Shown here in pieces: positions 40,620 to 48,868 of a DNA stretch of 58,570 nucleotides. The notes beneath the pieces were generated by a model, which made no database searches, was not told the DNA's origin, and saw only the letters and a list, made by a program, of their open reading frames with translations. The stretch covers positions 1 to 58,570 of the forward strand of contig JBAZZJ010000003.1 of NCBI GenBank assembly GCA_041658885.1, read 5' to 3'. This stretch comes from VMGX01 sp041658885 (lineage in GTDB: Bacteria > Patescibacteriota > Minisyncoccia > Phycocordibacterales > 21-14-all-36-13). Position numbers and translations under genes: made by a program. Each line of letters starts with the position of its first letter. The first letter of the stretch is position 1.

Positions 40620-41024
40620 TTACATCATTTTAACGTCTATTGTAACTCCCGAAGGCAGACTCAAATTTGTAAGCGCCTCAACCAGTTTAGCTTCAGGATT
40701 TATTATGTCAATAAGTCTTTTATGAACCCTCATTTCAAACTGTTCTCTCGCGTCTTTAAAAATAAAAGTTGATCTATTAACGGTATATTTTTTTATTTCC
40801 GTTGGTAAAGGAACCGGTCCTTTTACTTGTGCATCAAAACGAAGCGCCGTGTCTATAATTTGTTTTACAGATATGTCCAATATTTTGCTGTCATATGCTC
40901 TAACTCTTATTCTCAATTTTTGAGAAACCTCTTTTTCTTCTTTCTTCTTCAAAACTTTTTTTGTCTTTGTTGTTTTTGTTGTTTTTGTTGTTTTTGTTGT
41001 TTTTGTTGTTTTTGTTGTTTCCAT
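40620..41024 (-). CDS. rpsJ: Ribosomal protein S10
   Basis: A 30S protein, also NusE in antitermination. The S10 core starts near residue 36: LRIRVRAYDSKILDISVKQI, GPVPLPTEIKKYTVNRSTF, RIHKR-like MRVHKRLIDIINPEA. Before it stands a 35-residue extension that begins with METTK followed by TTK repeats, encoded by a 9-bp tandem repeat (ACAACAAAA units, 40973-41017). The repeat could change length by slippage. The ATG abuts a spacer element. Confidence 0.95.
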   Translation of the reverse strand: METTKTTKTTKTTKTTKTTKTKKVLKKKEEKEVSQKLRIRVRAYDSKILDISVKQIIDTALRFDAQVKGPVPLPTEIKKYTVNRSTFIFKDAREQFEMRVHKRLIDIINPEAKLVEALTNLSLPSGVTIDVKMM

Positions 41025-41155
41025 CCTGTAGTGAAAAATGGCATTACTCTAAAAGAGTATCACTATTTTTGTTATTAATGCTTGATAATTTTTTCATAAT
41101 AAAATTGTTCGCTCTTAATATTATTTCCTTTTGATGCCATTTTCTACTGCGGGAT
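41023..41155. repeat. ATCCTGTAGTGA element before rpsJ
   Basis: Ends ATCCTGTAGTGAAAAATGGCAT and ATGCCATTTTCTACTGCGGGAT pair over 22 positions with three mismatches; 133 bp. The left end touches the rpsJ start codon. About 60 bp are shared with the element before rpmC. Confidence 0.7.
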
Positions 41156-41184
41156 CCTTCCTTTTTTAATTAACAAAGGTTTTT

Positions 41185-41225
41185 TATAGGAAACAGATTT
41201 GATAAAAATCTGTTTCCTATGTCAA
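41185..41225 (-). terminator. tuf terminator
   Basis: AGGAAACAGATTT and AAATCTGTTTCCT pair around TTATC, and the minus strand continues with ATAAAAAACC. It lies 11 bp after the tuf stop. Confidence 0.75.
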
Positions 41226-41233
41226 CCTATTTT

Positions 41234-42433
41234 TTACGCAATAATTTTTGTAACAACTCCTGCTCCCACTGTTTTTCCTCCCTCTCTAATAGCAAATCTT
41301 TGTTTTTCTTCTAGGGCAATAGGTGCTATAAGTTTTACTTTGAATGTTACTGTGTCTCCCGGCATAACCATTTCAACTCCTTCTTTCAAGGTAACATCTC
41401 CCGTAACATCAGTTGTTCTTATATAGAATTGTGGTTTATATCCGCTGAAGAATGGTGTGTGTCTTCCTCCTTCCTCCTTATTCAAAATGTAAACTTCTGA
41501 TTCAAATTCTGTATGAGGAGTAACTGATCCTGGTTTTACAATAACTTGTCCTCTCATTATGTCTTCTTTCTTTGTTCCTCTTAATAGAATTCCAGCATTA
41601 TCTCCTGCTATTCCTTCATTAAGTGATTTATTAAACATTTCAATTCCTGTAACTGTAGTTTTTGCCGTTGGTTTAAGACCAACTAATTCCATTTCTTCTC
41701 CTATCTTAACTTTTCCTCTTTCAATTCTTCCTGTTGCAACAGTTCCTCTTCCTTCTATTGAGAAGACATCTTCAACTGGCATCAAGAATGGTTTTTCCAC
41801 ATCTCTTTGAGGAATTGGAATGTAATTATCAAGTGCATCCACCAATTCCATTATTTTCTTTGACCATTCACTATTTATATCGTTTGATTCCAGGGCCTTT
41901 AATCCTGAGCCTCTTATGACTGGTGCATTTGCTCCGTCAAAATCATACTTTGTTAAAAGCTCGCGAACTTCTTCCTCAACCAAATCAATCAAATCTTTAT
42001 CATTCACTTGGTCTACTTTGTTCAAGAAAACAATTACTTTAGGAACTCCAACTTGTTTTGCCAAGAGAATGTGTTCTCTCGTCTGTGGCATAACTCCATC
42101 TGATGCGGCAACAACAAGAATCGCACCATCCATTTGTGCAGCTCCGGTAATCATGTTCTTTATATAATCAGCATGTCCTGGTGCATCAACGTGAGCATAG
42201 TGACGATTTTTTGTTTCATACTCAACGTGTGCTAATGCAATTGTAATACCTCTCTCCTTTTCTTCTGGAGCATTGTCAATATCATTTATACCTTTATTTT
42301 GACCCTTATACCCTTCTCCGACCATATTGAGAGTTTTCAAAATAGCCGCTGTAAGAGTAGTTTTACCGTGGTCAACGTGGCCTATTGTTCCTACGTTAAT
42401 GTGTGGTTTTGATCTATTAAATACTTCTGTCAT
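41234..42433 (-). CDS. tuf: Elongation factor Tu
   Basis: GTPase that delivers aminoacyl-tRNA to the ribosome. The 399 residues have the P-loop GHVDHGKT at 18-25, switch II HVDAPGHADYIKNMITGAAQ, NKVD and a SGL-type G5 (GSGLKAL), then the two beta-barrel domains (FLMPVEDVFSIEGRGTVATG; GDVTLKEGVEMVMPGD). One copy in this window, upstream of rpsJ, with its own promoter and terminator. Confidence 0.98.
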   Translation of the reverse strand: MTEVFNRSKPHINVGTIGHVDHGKTTLTAAILKTLNMVGEGYKGQNKGINDIDNAPEEKERGITIALAHVEYETKNRHYAHVDAPGHADYIKNMITGAAQMDGAILVVAASDGVMPQTREHILLAKQVGVPKVIVFLNKVDQVNDKDLIDLVEEEVRELLTKYDFDGANAPVIRGSGLKALESNDINSEWSKKIMELVDALDNYIPIPQRDVEKPFLMPVEDVFSIEGRGTVATGRIERGKVKIGEEMELVGLKPTAKTTVTGIEMFNKSLNEGIAGDNAGILLRGTKKEDIMRGQVIVKPGSVTPHTEFESEVYILNKEEGGRHTPFFSGYKPQFYIRTTDVTGDVTLKEGVEMVMPGDTVTFKVKLIAPIALEEKQRFAIREGGKTVGAGVVTKIIA

Positions 42434-42520
42434 GTTTTATTTTTAATTAAATCTTATAATAATTTTTAGATACTTTTTTAGCTTGCGCAAACCAAAAAAC
42501 GCTAAAGAGCGTTGACTTAT

Positions 42521-42548
42521 ATAATAACAAAAATTCTAAAGCAGTCAA
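42521..42548 (-). promoter_or_regulatory. tuf promoter
   Basis: Minus strand TTGACT (42543-42548), 16 bp, TATTAT (42521-42526). A small AACGCT/AGCGTT hairpin followed by TTTTTTGG (42496-42516) sits at the expected transcription start. It may be the terminator of the upstream R-M genes or an attenuator. Confidence 0.6.
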
Positions 42549-42568
42549 GAAAAAATATGTGGACTGAT

Positions 42569-43129
42569 TTATTTATCACTTTTTTCTAACCATTTATAAA
42601 CATCAAAAAAATCTTGTGTTGAATTAACAAGTCCTGTTTTGTATTTTTTTAATTTTGGTATATTTTTATTTTTTATGTGTTTTATACTAAAATCATATTT
42701 ATAAAGTCCATTCTCTCTTCTTGTCATGTCTTTCCAAACAAAATCTCCTTTATGTACAGCGGTCAAATATATTTCATTTGGTGCGATGTCAATAAATAAT
42801 ACTGCATTAAAATCTCTTTGTGGATGCAGATTGTCATGTTGAAATAATCCACTGCCGACTGTAATTGTTGCGAGCTTCACCTCTATTTTTAAATCATTAG
42901 ATATTAAGTCATGACCTTTCACTTTATCTGTAATGCTTGAATCAAAAATTATATTGCAATTAAAACTTCTCAAAATATCAACTGTTATTTCCTCTCCTAA
43001 TTGACCCTTATCATCAAGTGTCAAACGTTGAATATCTTGATACAAACTGCCATCCCAAACAAAATTGGATTTTGGTTTTCTTGTTTGAATTTCTTTTATT
43101 TTATCTAAAACAATGTTTCTTATGTCCAT
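42569..43129 (-). CDS. Putative type II restriction endonuclease
   Basis: 186 residues directly after, and overlapping by 10 bp, a DNA methyltransferase gene. A PD-(D/E)xK-type active site is suggested by GHDLISNDLKIEVKLA (Asp, then Glu-x-Lys about 10 residues later, near 70-83), after the GQLGEEITVDILRSF helix with a typical first Glu. The rest does not identify the recognition sequence. Assignment rests mainly on this motif and the pairing with the methylase. Confidence 0.7.
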   Translation of the reverse strand: MDIRNIVLDKIKEIQTRKPKSNFVWDGSLYQDIQRLTLDDKGQLGEEITVDILRSFNCNIIFDSSITDKVKGHDLISNDLKIEVKLATITVGSGLFQHDNLHPQRDFNAVLFIDIAPNEIYLTAVHKGDFVWKDMTRRENGLYKYDFSIKHIKNKNIPKLKKYKTGLVNSTQDFFDVYKWLEKSDK

Positions 43130-44025
43130 AAATTTATTTCTTCATCTATAAAACCATTATTTATTAAAACATCTTGAATAATGCTTGTTCTCAAATTAAG
43201 TGCTGAATTTGTTGATAAAAAAGCAACTTCTTCCCAGTTTATTTTCTTAAAAAGTGTCTTTATTTCTTTTTTGTTTTTATTAACCACAATACCATATCCC
43301 CTTTGGTGTGGTAGGTTGTAAAAAGAATTGTAGGTTTTCATTCCATTAAAAGTTGTGGATGGTAAATATATATCACATTTATCTATCATGTCTCTATTTC
43401 TAGTGTTTGATGGCTTTCCGCCGTCTGATAAAGAATAGATTTCAACAAAACTATTGCATGTCATTCTCGGTTTTGTTTTTATTTTTTCAATATTTATTTT
43501 TGTCCAAACCTGAAAAACGGTGTTGATTTTAATATCCGTTCCATTTGGATACATGAAAGAATCCGATGGTAGATGTTCGTTGTGTGCTAATTTGTAGCCA
43601 AAAACTCTTTTACCGGCTACTCCTTTCCCATCGCTATTAAAAAGTTGCGGCAATATAAAAGCAACCATATCCGCATATTGATATGATTTATTAATGAAAT
43701 CCAGTGCGAGTTTCCCTCTTATTCCAAAGGGTGGGTTTCCCACGACAACATATTTTTTGTTTTTATCTTTTGGATACCACACAAGATAATCAGACTTTAT
43801 TATTCCTTTGTTTTCAATCCCAGAAATCTGTCTTGGTTCTATATCAATTCCTATTCTACGATTTTTGGGCAAGAGTTGAAAAAAAGAGCCACACCCAGCA
43901 GATGGTTCAATAAAAGTATAATCGTCTAAATTTACACCAATTTTTTTTGAAACTTTTTCAAAATTGGATAGACAATACTTTGCAATGCTTGGTTTTGTGT
44001 AAAATTGGTCTTTTAATTTATACAT
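43120..44025 (-). CDS. DNA adenine methyltransferase (type II R-M)
   Basis: A 301-residue SAM-dependent N6-adenine or N4-cytosine methylase. The N-terminus QFYTKPSIAKYCLSNF is usual for this group; motif I FIEPSAGCGSFF (about 38-49), then GIDIEP (motif II) and catalytic NPPF (motif IV, about 96-99) are clear. The C-terminal part (LSDGGKPSNTRNRD, YNLPHQRGYGIVV) should be the target-recognition region. It protects host DNA from the endonuclease encoded by the overlapping downstream gene. Confidence 0.85.
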   Translation of the reverse strand: MYKLKDQFYTKPSIAKYCLSNFEKVSKKIGVNLDDYTFIEPSAGCGSFFQLLPKNRRIGIDIEPRQISGIENKGIIKSDYLVWYPKDKNKKYVVVGNPPFGIRGKLALDFINKSYQYADMVAFILPQLFNSDGKGVAGKRVFGYKLAHNEHLPSDSFMYPNGTDIKINTVFQVWTKINIEKIKTKPRMTCNSFVEIYSLSDGGKPSNTRNRDMIDKCDIYLPSTTFNGMKTYNSFYNLPHQRGYGIVVNKNKKEIKTLFKKINWEEVAFLSTNSALNLRTSIIQDVLINNGFIDEEINLWT

Positions 44026-44165
44026 GGTTGTAGAAGATATTTAATAACATTTTATCAAATATACAAAAAATAGAAAATGTCCTTATATGTCTAAAATTCC
44101 AAAGTGGTTAAAAAAACTGCCACACCTTTTTAGAAGATGGGCAGTTTAAATGTCTTCTATTCTCT

Positions 44166-44855
44166 TTATTCTTTCTTCCCTACTTCTTTCTTTATTCCAT
44201 CAAGATATTTAGCCGCTGAATCTTGGCCACCCAAACCAAATGCCAAACCGAAGGCTAGTGATAAAGCAACAACAATTCCCGTAAATAATGTCTGAATAAA
44301 CGTAACGGCTATACCGAGTTCAAACAAAGCTGCTAATGCTGCAAAAATCCAAATTGTCCACTTTGTTAATGCACCCAAGAATTTTGATGACCTTACATTT
44401 GCTGCCTTAACTGCTCCGGTAACAACGTTCTGCATTGCATCAGCAATAACAACAGCTACAAGAAGTATTAGAACGGCAACAATTACTCTAGGCAAAAACA
44501 ATAGAACTACGTCCTGAAGAAATACATTTACCTGATCGAGTCCTAAAACATCTAATGATGCTACTAAGAATGCGATTACAACAAACCATTTCAAAAGACC
44601 CCCAACAAATGCACCGGAATTCAAACTAAAACCTGCTTTATTGAAAGGTGCTTCAAAACCTGCATTCCTCAATGCGTTGTCAATCTTCAAAGATTTGAAA
44701 ACCTGATTTACAGCTTTCCCCAAAACAGATCCTATGAACAAGCCTAAAAGAAATATTATGAAAGCGATTACAATGTTTGGAATAAAATCAATTACTCCAA
44801 TCCATAGATCTTGAAACGATTTTGTTAAAACGTTTCCCCATGTGTTTAATATCAT
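44166..44855 (-). CDS. Mechanosensitive-channel-like TM-helix protein
   Basis: 229 residues with about five membrane segments. IVIAFIIFLLGLFIGSVLGK and the repeated pattern LPRVIVAVLILLVAVVIADA match the conserved TM-helix repeat family (PF05552/CmpX), and the end ALSLAFGLAFGLGGQDSAAKYL matches the pore-lining glycine/alanine helix of MscS-type channels. The cytoplasmic beta domain of true MscS is missing. Probably a small pressure-sensing or homologous membrane protein. Monocistronic. Confidence 0.8.
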   Translation of the reverse strand: MILNTWGNVLTKSFQDLWIGVIDFIPNIVIAFIIFLLGLFIGSVLGKAVNQVFKSLKIDNALRNAGFEAPFNKAGFSLNSGAFVGGLLKWFVVIAFLVASLDVLGLDQVNVFLQDVVLLFLPRVIVAVLILLVAVVIADAMQNVVTGAVKAANVRSSKFLGALTKWTIWIFAALAALFELGIAVTFIQTLFTGIVVALSLAFGLAFGLGGQDSAAKYLDGIKKEVGKKE

Positions 44856-45012
44856 ATTTTTATTACTAAAAAACCAATAATGTTAATAAGTTTGACCAAA
44901 ATAATTTAAAACGACCTATTTGAAGATCTACTAAATAATATCATTTTGATAGTCTAACGGATTAGTCCGTGTGGATAAGTCTAGTTTCTAGTTTCTAGTT
45001 TCTAGGTTCTAG

Positions 45013-45618
45013 TCAAACCAGGTCTGTTTTCTTTAGTATTTTTTTATGAGGATAATCCAATATATCCCTTACCAATTTGTCACATATATCCAAACGATAA
45101 CAGAATTCATTTGAATCAAAAACTGCGTATGAGAGCTCTTTCCCTATTTGTGATTCCATATCTTGAACAGCTCTTTCAAGAGAATTTTTGTTTATCTTAT
45201 CTCCGACTATTAAAATATCAACTCTGCTATCTTCCATTCTGTTTACAAACACACCTGACAAAACGATTAATTTTATTTTCCCTGTCTTTTGTATTTTTTT
45301 AATTATTTGATTGTCAGTGAGTAGTTCTTTGTTTAGCAAAAGATTTTGCAAAGATATCAGGTGTGGAAAATTTGGGTCCAAAATCCAACCATTTGTTTTT
45401 ATTTTTTTATTTTTCTTTTTTCCTGCTTTAAAAAATATTTTTCTTTTTATCATACCGGCCTCTTCAATTTGTCTCATGATACTATTCGCCGTACTCATAG
45501 AAACTTTAGATTTTTTTACAACATCTTTTTTGTCATAAGAATCCGAAGGATTAAACAGAAAAAGACGCATTATTTTAACCCGATTTATTCCGTCAAATAG
45601 TTTTGATAAGCTATCCAT
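45013..45618 (-). CDS. wHTH protein with nucleotidyltransferase-like domain
   Basis: 201 residues. N-terminal winged helix-turn-helix (about 1-90): LFDGINRVKIMRLFLFNPSD, then KDVVKKSKVSMSTANSIMRQ as recognition helix and KRKIFFKAGKKKNKK as basic wing. The C-terminal half (LIVLSGVFVNRMEDSRVDIL) resembles the minimal nucleotidyltransferase (MNT) fold, but the catalytic GS and D-x-D pattern is incomplete. Probably a transcription regulator. A CTAGTTTCTAGTTTCTAG tract lies just after its stop. Confidence 0.65.
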   Translation of the reverse strand: MDSLSKLFDGINRVKIMRLFLFNPSDSYDKKDVVKKSKVSMSTANSIMRQIEEAGMIKRKIFFKAGKKKNKKIKTNGWILDPNFPHLISLQNLLLNKELLTDNQIIKKIQKTGKIKLIVLSGVFVNRMEDSRVDILIVGDKINKNSLERAVQDMESQIGKELSYAVFDSNEFCYRLDICDKLVRDILDYPHKKILKKTDLV

Positions 45619-45667
45619 ATAAAGTCATTCTACCACTATTTAAAAAACCCGCCATATGCAAAAAATA

Positions 45668-45708
45668 ATAAAAAAACCCTCTGAATTTTTAAGATTCAAA
45701 GGGTTTAA
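45668..45708 (-). terminator. Intrinsic terminator
   Basis: AAACCCTTTGAATCTT and AAAATTCAGAGGGTTT pair imperfectly on the minus strand, followed by TTTTATT. It ends the gene at 45745-46368. Confidence 0.65.
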
Positions 45709-45744
45709 GATTCAAAGTGTCTAAAGACACAAAGAATCTAATTT

Positions 45745-46368
45745 TCAGTTGCGGAAAAAAGAATGACCACCAGCACCCCACCCGCTCCGAGCGTAGAACC
45801 CGATGACATACACGTACCAACCGTCATCATTCAGCCAAACGCTCACCTTGCAAAGCTCACCCTTTTTGTTTCGAACCCAAAAAAGGTTTGATTTACAATT
45901 TTCTTGAAGGAGTTTCTCTCCTTTTGAAATGTGGCGTTCACACACCTGTTTGATGTGTGCAAAATCAACCTCTTCGTAGATTTCATTGGTTTTTGCATCA
46001 CCGACAATGTTCTCTTCGGTGATTTTTTCGGTAAATTCGTAACTCGCCAGTTCCTTAACAGGGGAGTTATGTATTTCCGTTTCAAACCAGTTGAAAATAT
46101 CATTATCTACGTAAGCGAAGATTCCACCATCGTTTTTTGTTTTGAAGAAATCACGAGTGTTAAAATGCTCGGTTGGTTCAAGATAAATGTTTGATATAAC
46201 CTTTTTCAGACGACCGAAGAGGATTTGTTGAGAAATTGGTTTAGAAACAACCAATTCATCGCGTAAAAATTTTCTGGCGTTTTCTTCACCGCCGAGTTTT
46301 TTAACAATGGCATTTATTTCACCCACTGTTAGATTTTTTGAAGCAAATTTGCTTTCAGCATTTTCCAT
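45745..46368 (-). CDS. Hypothetical protein
   Basis: 207 residues, soluble. The start is certain (GGAGGTTTAAG before ATG). The middle is helical with conserved-looking KQVCERHISKGEKLLQENCK. The C-terminal block FWVRNKKGELCKVSVWLNDD, then GWYVYVIGFYARSGW and GGHSFFRN, resembles the end of a family of uncharacterised proteins common in this phylum; its function is unknown. A long leader (about 150 nt) with a large hairpin (46433-46487) precedes it. Confidence 0.7.
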   Translation of the reverse strand: MENAESKFASKNLTVGEINAIVKKLGGEENARKFLRDELVVSKPISQQILFGRLKKVISNIYLEPTEHFNTRDFFKTKNDGGIFAYVDNDIFNWFETEIHNSPVKELASYEFTEKITEENIVGDAKTNEIYEEVDFAHIKQVCERHISKGEKLLQENCKSNLFWVRNKKGELCKVSVWLNDDGWYVYVIGFYARSGWGAGGHSFFRN

Positions 46369-46684
46369 CTTAAACCTCCAACTAAATTGTTGTTTTAACC
46401 TCTAATCCGAGGTAGGAGCTTGGCTTTTTGTTTAGTAGCCATAGCTAAAAAATTACAAACAAATTTACAATTTTTTAGCTGTGGCTACTCGCAGGTTAAT
46501 GTAAATGAGCTTATCATCTGTATATATGATAGCATATCCTATATAGAAAGTCAAGCGTTTTTTATTACCCACCGCCCCATAAAACAGACAACAAACCACG
46601 GCTTAATTAAGCCGTGGTTTGTTCAATTTCACTTGGGTGCGGAGCACCCAAGTGAATTGGTTTTATGATTTAGTGATTTAGTGA
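46369..46684. other. Regulatory spacer between hypothetical gene and rplL
   Basis: It holds the hypothetical gene's leader with a GTAGCCACAGCTAAAAAATTG / CAATTTTTTAGC...CTAC hairpin (46433-46487), its promoter, a CAAACCACGGCTTAATTAAGCC palindrome (46593-46622), and the TCACTTGGGTGCGGAGCACC palindrome (46629-46655, identical to 37584-37610), the last two downstream of rplL. A TTTAGTGATTTAGTGATT word abuts the rplL stop. (Named stretches are parts of the hairpins.). Confidence 0.6.
46526..46554 (-). promoter_or_regulatory. Promoter of hypothetical gene
   Basis: Minus strand TTGACT (46549-46554), 17 bp, TATCAT (46526-46531). Confidence 0.7.
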
Positions 46685-47095
46685 TTACTTGAGCTCCACC
46701 TTTGCTCCGACCGCCTCTATTTGTTTCTTCATATCTTCCGCTTCTGCTTTCTTTACCCCTTCTTTTAGAGTAACTGGTGCTCCGTCAACAAGAGCTTTCG
46801 CTTCTGCCAAACCAAGACCGAAAAGTGCCTTCACAACTTTAATTACAGCAATTTTAGTTTCACCAGACGATTTTAATTCAACTGTGAAGGAGTCTTTTTC
46901 TTCTTTTTCCTCACCTGCTCCAACAGAACCTCCGTTTGAAGTAACGGCAACTGCCGATGCAGATACTCCAAATTTCTTTTCCAAAACTTTTACAAGTTCG
47001 TTAAGCTCCAAAACTGACATTTTTTCAACTTCATCAACTAATTTCTGAAATTTTGCAGGAACTTCAACTTTCTCTACTTTATTTTCTTCTGTCAT
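46685..47095 (-). CDS. rplL: Ribosomal protein L7/L12
   Basis: The stalk protein that recruits translation GTPases. The 136 residues have an N-terminal dimerisation helix region (VEKMSVLELNELVKVLEKKF), an alanine/glycine hinge, and the C-domain with FTVELKSSGETKIAVIKVVK, LGLAEAKALVDGAPVTLKEG and AEDMKKQIEAVGAKVELK. rpoB, which often follows, is not here. Confidence 0.96.
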   Translation of the reverse strand: MTEENKVEKVEVPAKFQKLVDEVEKMSVLELNELVKVLEKKFGVSASAVAVTSNGGSVGAGEEKEEKDSFTVELKSSGETKIAVIKVVKALFGLGLAEAKALVDGAPVTLKEGVKKAEAEDMKKQIEAVGAKVELK

Positions 47096-47164
47096 ATTTT
47101 TTAAGTTATTATTTAATAATGATTATTCAGCGAGTAAATATAATTTTTGAAAAAACATTACTTG

Positions 47165-47229
47165 CCCCGTAAAATCCAAGAGTATATTTTACTGGGGTGG
47201 ATTCAAAAGCTCGTTCATCGCTTTTGAAT
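47165..47229. repeat. Palindrome and hairpin at rplJ 3' end
   Basis: 47165-47197: CCCCGTAAAAT / ATTTTACTGGGG, a member of the CCCCGTA...TACTGGGG family. 47201-47229: ATTCAAAAGC / GCTTTTGAAT with loop TCGTTCATC, in which one arm encodes the last residues and TGA of rplJ. The latter recurs at 35081-35109. Confidence 0.65.
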
Positions 47230-47697
47230 TTCATTCAAAACAACTGCAAACCTTTGGATTGGAGAGTTTATAAGATTTACAAACATTCCTCTCAAAATCA
47301 ACATATCCGGTATTTGTGCTAATTCAGTTATTTTTTCTCTGTTTTGAAATTTGTTTTCAAAAATTCCTCCGAGAATTGATAATTTTTCTTTGTGTTTTTT
47401 AGTAAAATTATATATTTCTCTTGCTGGAGATAATTGGTCGTCCGAATAAACAAGCCCTAGCTCTCCATCAAGTTTTGGAATTTCTCCTTCAAATTTTGTT
47501 CCATCAAGAGCTTTTCCAACCAATGTTTTTTTAGCAACGAAATAACCAATATTGTTTTTCTTTAGTTCTTTTCTTATTGAAGTAGTATCACTAACATTGA
47601 GTCCGTGAAAATTTACAAAAACTATTGTTTTTGCATCATCAAAGACTTTTTTTAATTTTAATACTATTTCTTTCTTTTTATCTTTTGTTATAGCCAT
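47215..47697 (-). CDS. rplJ: Ribosomal protein L10
   Basis: The base of the L7/L12 stalk. The 160 residues begin MAITKDKKKEIVLKLKKVFD and contain ETIVFVNFHGL-type TIVFVNFHGLNVSDTTSIR, VAKKTLVGKALDGT, LGLVYSDDQLSPAREI and the C-terminal helix that binds L12. The final residues EIQKR-stop are read from a hairpin arm. Preceded by an L10-leader-like RNA. Confidence 0.94.
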   Translation of the reverse strand: MAITKDKKKEIVLKLKKVFDDAKTIVFVNFHGLNVSDTTSIRKELKKNNIGYFVAKKTLVGKALDGTKFEGEIPKLDGELGLVYSDDQLSPAREIYNFTKKHKEKLSILGGIFENKFQNREKITELAQIPDMLILRGMFVNLINSPIQRFAVVLNEIQKR

Positions 47698-47724
47698 TTT
47701 TATTTTTTTATTTTTTAAATAAAA

Positions 47725-47802
47725 ACACGGCCCAAAGAAAAGACCGCTTAATCGACCTCCGCAGGACTTATTGTGTATTCACCGCCTGCTTCTTTGGTGT
47801 CT
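47725..47802 (-). promoter_or_regulatory. L10-leader-like regulatory RNA
   Basis: In the transcript upstream of rplJ, CCAAAGAA and TTCTTTGG close a structure that contains GCAGG/CCTGC, GGAGGTCGATTAAG and GCGGTCTTTT. Position and form match the ribosomal L10 leader, where excess L10-L12 binds its own mRNA. A covariance-model search (Rfam L10_leader) would settle it. Confidence 0.65.
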
Positions 47803-47832
47803 ATATATTATATTAATTAAAATTTGTGTCAA
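47803..47832 (-). promoter_or_regulatory. rplJ promoter
   Basis: Minus strand TTGACA (47827-47832) followed by a TATAATATATAG run; the exact -10 hexamer is uncertain because the TATAAT copy gives a 14-bp spacer and the next register 17 bp. Confidence 0.5.
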
Positions 47833-47909
47833 TCCAGCACTTATTTTGTTTATAAAATAAGTGCTGGATGATTTTAGATATTAGATTTGAGATTTGAGAT
47901 TTGAGATTT

Positions 47910-48707
47910 TTATCTTATTTCGTAAGTAATATTCACAGTTGAAACTAATTTACTTTCCCCTGTTGGAATTTCTGGCACCGGCGCACTTCCTCCAATTCCA
48001 TAACTCTCTGTTTTTATCATACTCACATTAGCGTAAACAGGTCCGCCATATTCATAATAACTTATTACTCTCACGAGTTTTACTCCGAGCTTGTCTGCAA
48101 GATCTTCAGCTTTTTCTTTTGCATTTTCTATCGCCAAACCACGAGCTTTTTCTTTTAATTTATCTTCCTTGTCAATTGAAAAACTTACACCGCTTATGTC
48201 GGTCGCGCCCAATCCTCCTAACTCATTCAAAACACTTCCAACCTTGTCTAAGTCTCTGACTTTGAGAGAAATATTGTGACTAACCGTGTATCCTAATAAA
48301 ATTTTCTTGCTTTCTGGACAGGGATAAGCGAAACATGTTATTTGTTGGTATTCGTATTCTGGATATAAATTATACCCACTGGTTGTTATATCTTTTTCCT
48401 CAATGTCCATTTTCTTTAATGCTCCAAGAACATTATTCATTTTCTTTGTGACTGTCTCCTGTGCTTCTTTAACGGTTTGTGATCTTTGACTAACTGTAAA
48501 AGAAAAAGTAGCTATGTCTGGCATCTGAAAAACTTCTCCTTTCCCTTCTACAGAGATTGTGCTCTGCATTCCGCCCTCTCTTCCAATATAACTACTTGAT
48601 TTGAGTTCATTTATAACCTTAACTGCAAAAAAGAGTGAGATTATGACAACAAACGCAAAAACCGCTTTTGATACTTTGTCTCTATTGTTTTCAAAAAGTG
48701 TATTCAT
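47910..48707 (-). CDS. SIMPL-domain (DUF541) protein
   Basis: An exported or membrane-anchored protein of the SIMPL/DUF541 family. The 265 residues have an N-terminal membrane anchor (about 15-33), then the signature ISVEGKGEVFQMPDIATFSF, KKMNNVLGALKKMDIEEKDI, YPEYEY and GYTVSHNISLKVRDLDKVG, with LAIENAKEKAEDLADKLGVK near the end. Family members form oligomeric envelope proteins; their role is mostly unknown. A TTTGAGATTTGAGATTTGAG tract lies after the stop. Confidence 0.9.
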   Translation of the reverse strand: MNTLFENNRDKVSKAVFAFVVIISLFFAVKVINELKSSSYIGREGGMQSTISVEGKGEVFQMPDIATFSFTVSQRSQTVKEAQETVTKKMNNVLGALKKMDIEEKDITTSGYNLYPEYEYQQITCFAYPCPESKKILLGYTVSHNISLKVRDLDKVGSVLNELGGLGATDISGVSFSIDKEDKLKEKARGLAIENAKEKAEDLADKLGVKLVRVISYYEYGGPVYANVSMIKTESYGIGGSAPVPEIPTGESKLVSTVNITYEIR

Positions 48708-48773
48708 ATTATTTAAAAAAATAATTTATCTTATAATCACAATTATTATATATCTTTTCTAATTTTTTAACAA

Positions 48774-48868
48774 AAAAGCAGGGCCAGAGAGAAGCCCTGT
48801 TTTTTAACAAACTAATTTTGAATTAAAATCTAACACTACTCTTTAAAATCTCACTGGAGATTTTAAAG
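48774..48868 (-). terminator. Terminator and stop-abutting hairpin
   Basis: CTTTAAAATCTC / GAGATTTTAAAG with loop ACTG (48841-48868) ends exactly at the stop of the next gene. Further on, AAAACAGGGC and GCCCTG-type arms (48775-48802) followed by a T-run form a terminator. Confidence 0.6.

Noticed and set aside
40973..41017. ACAACAAAA tandem repeat as a regulatory iteron
   Set aside because: It is inside the rpsJ coding frame and translates to TTK repeats, so a coding microsatellite is the simpler reading.
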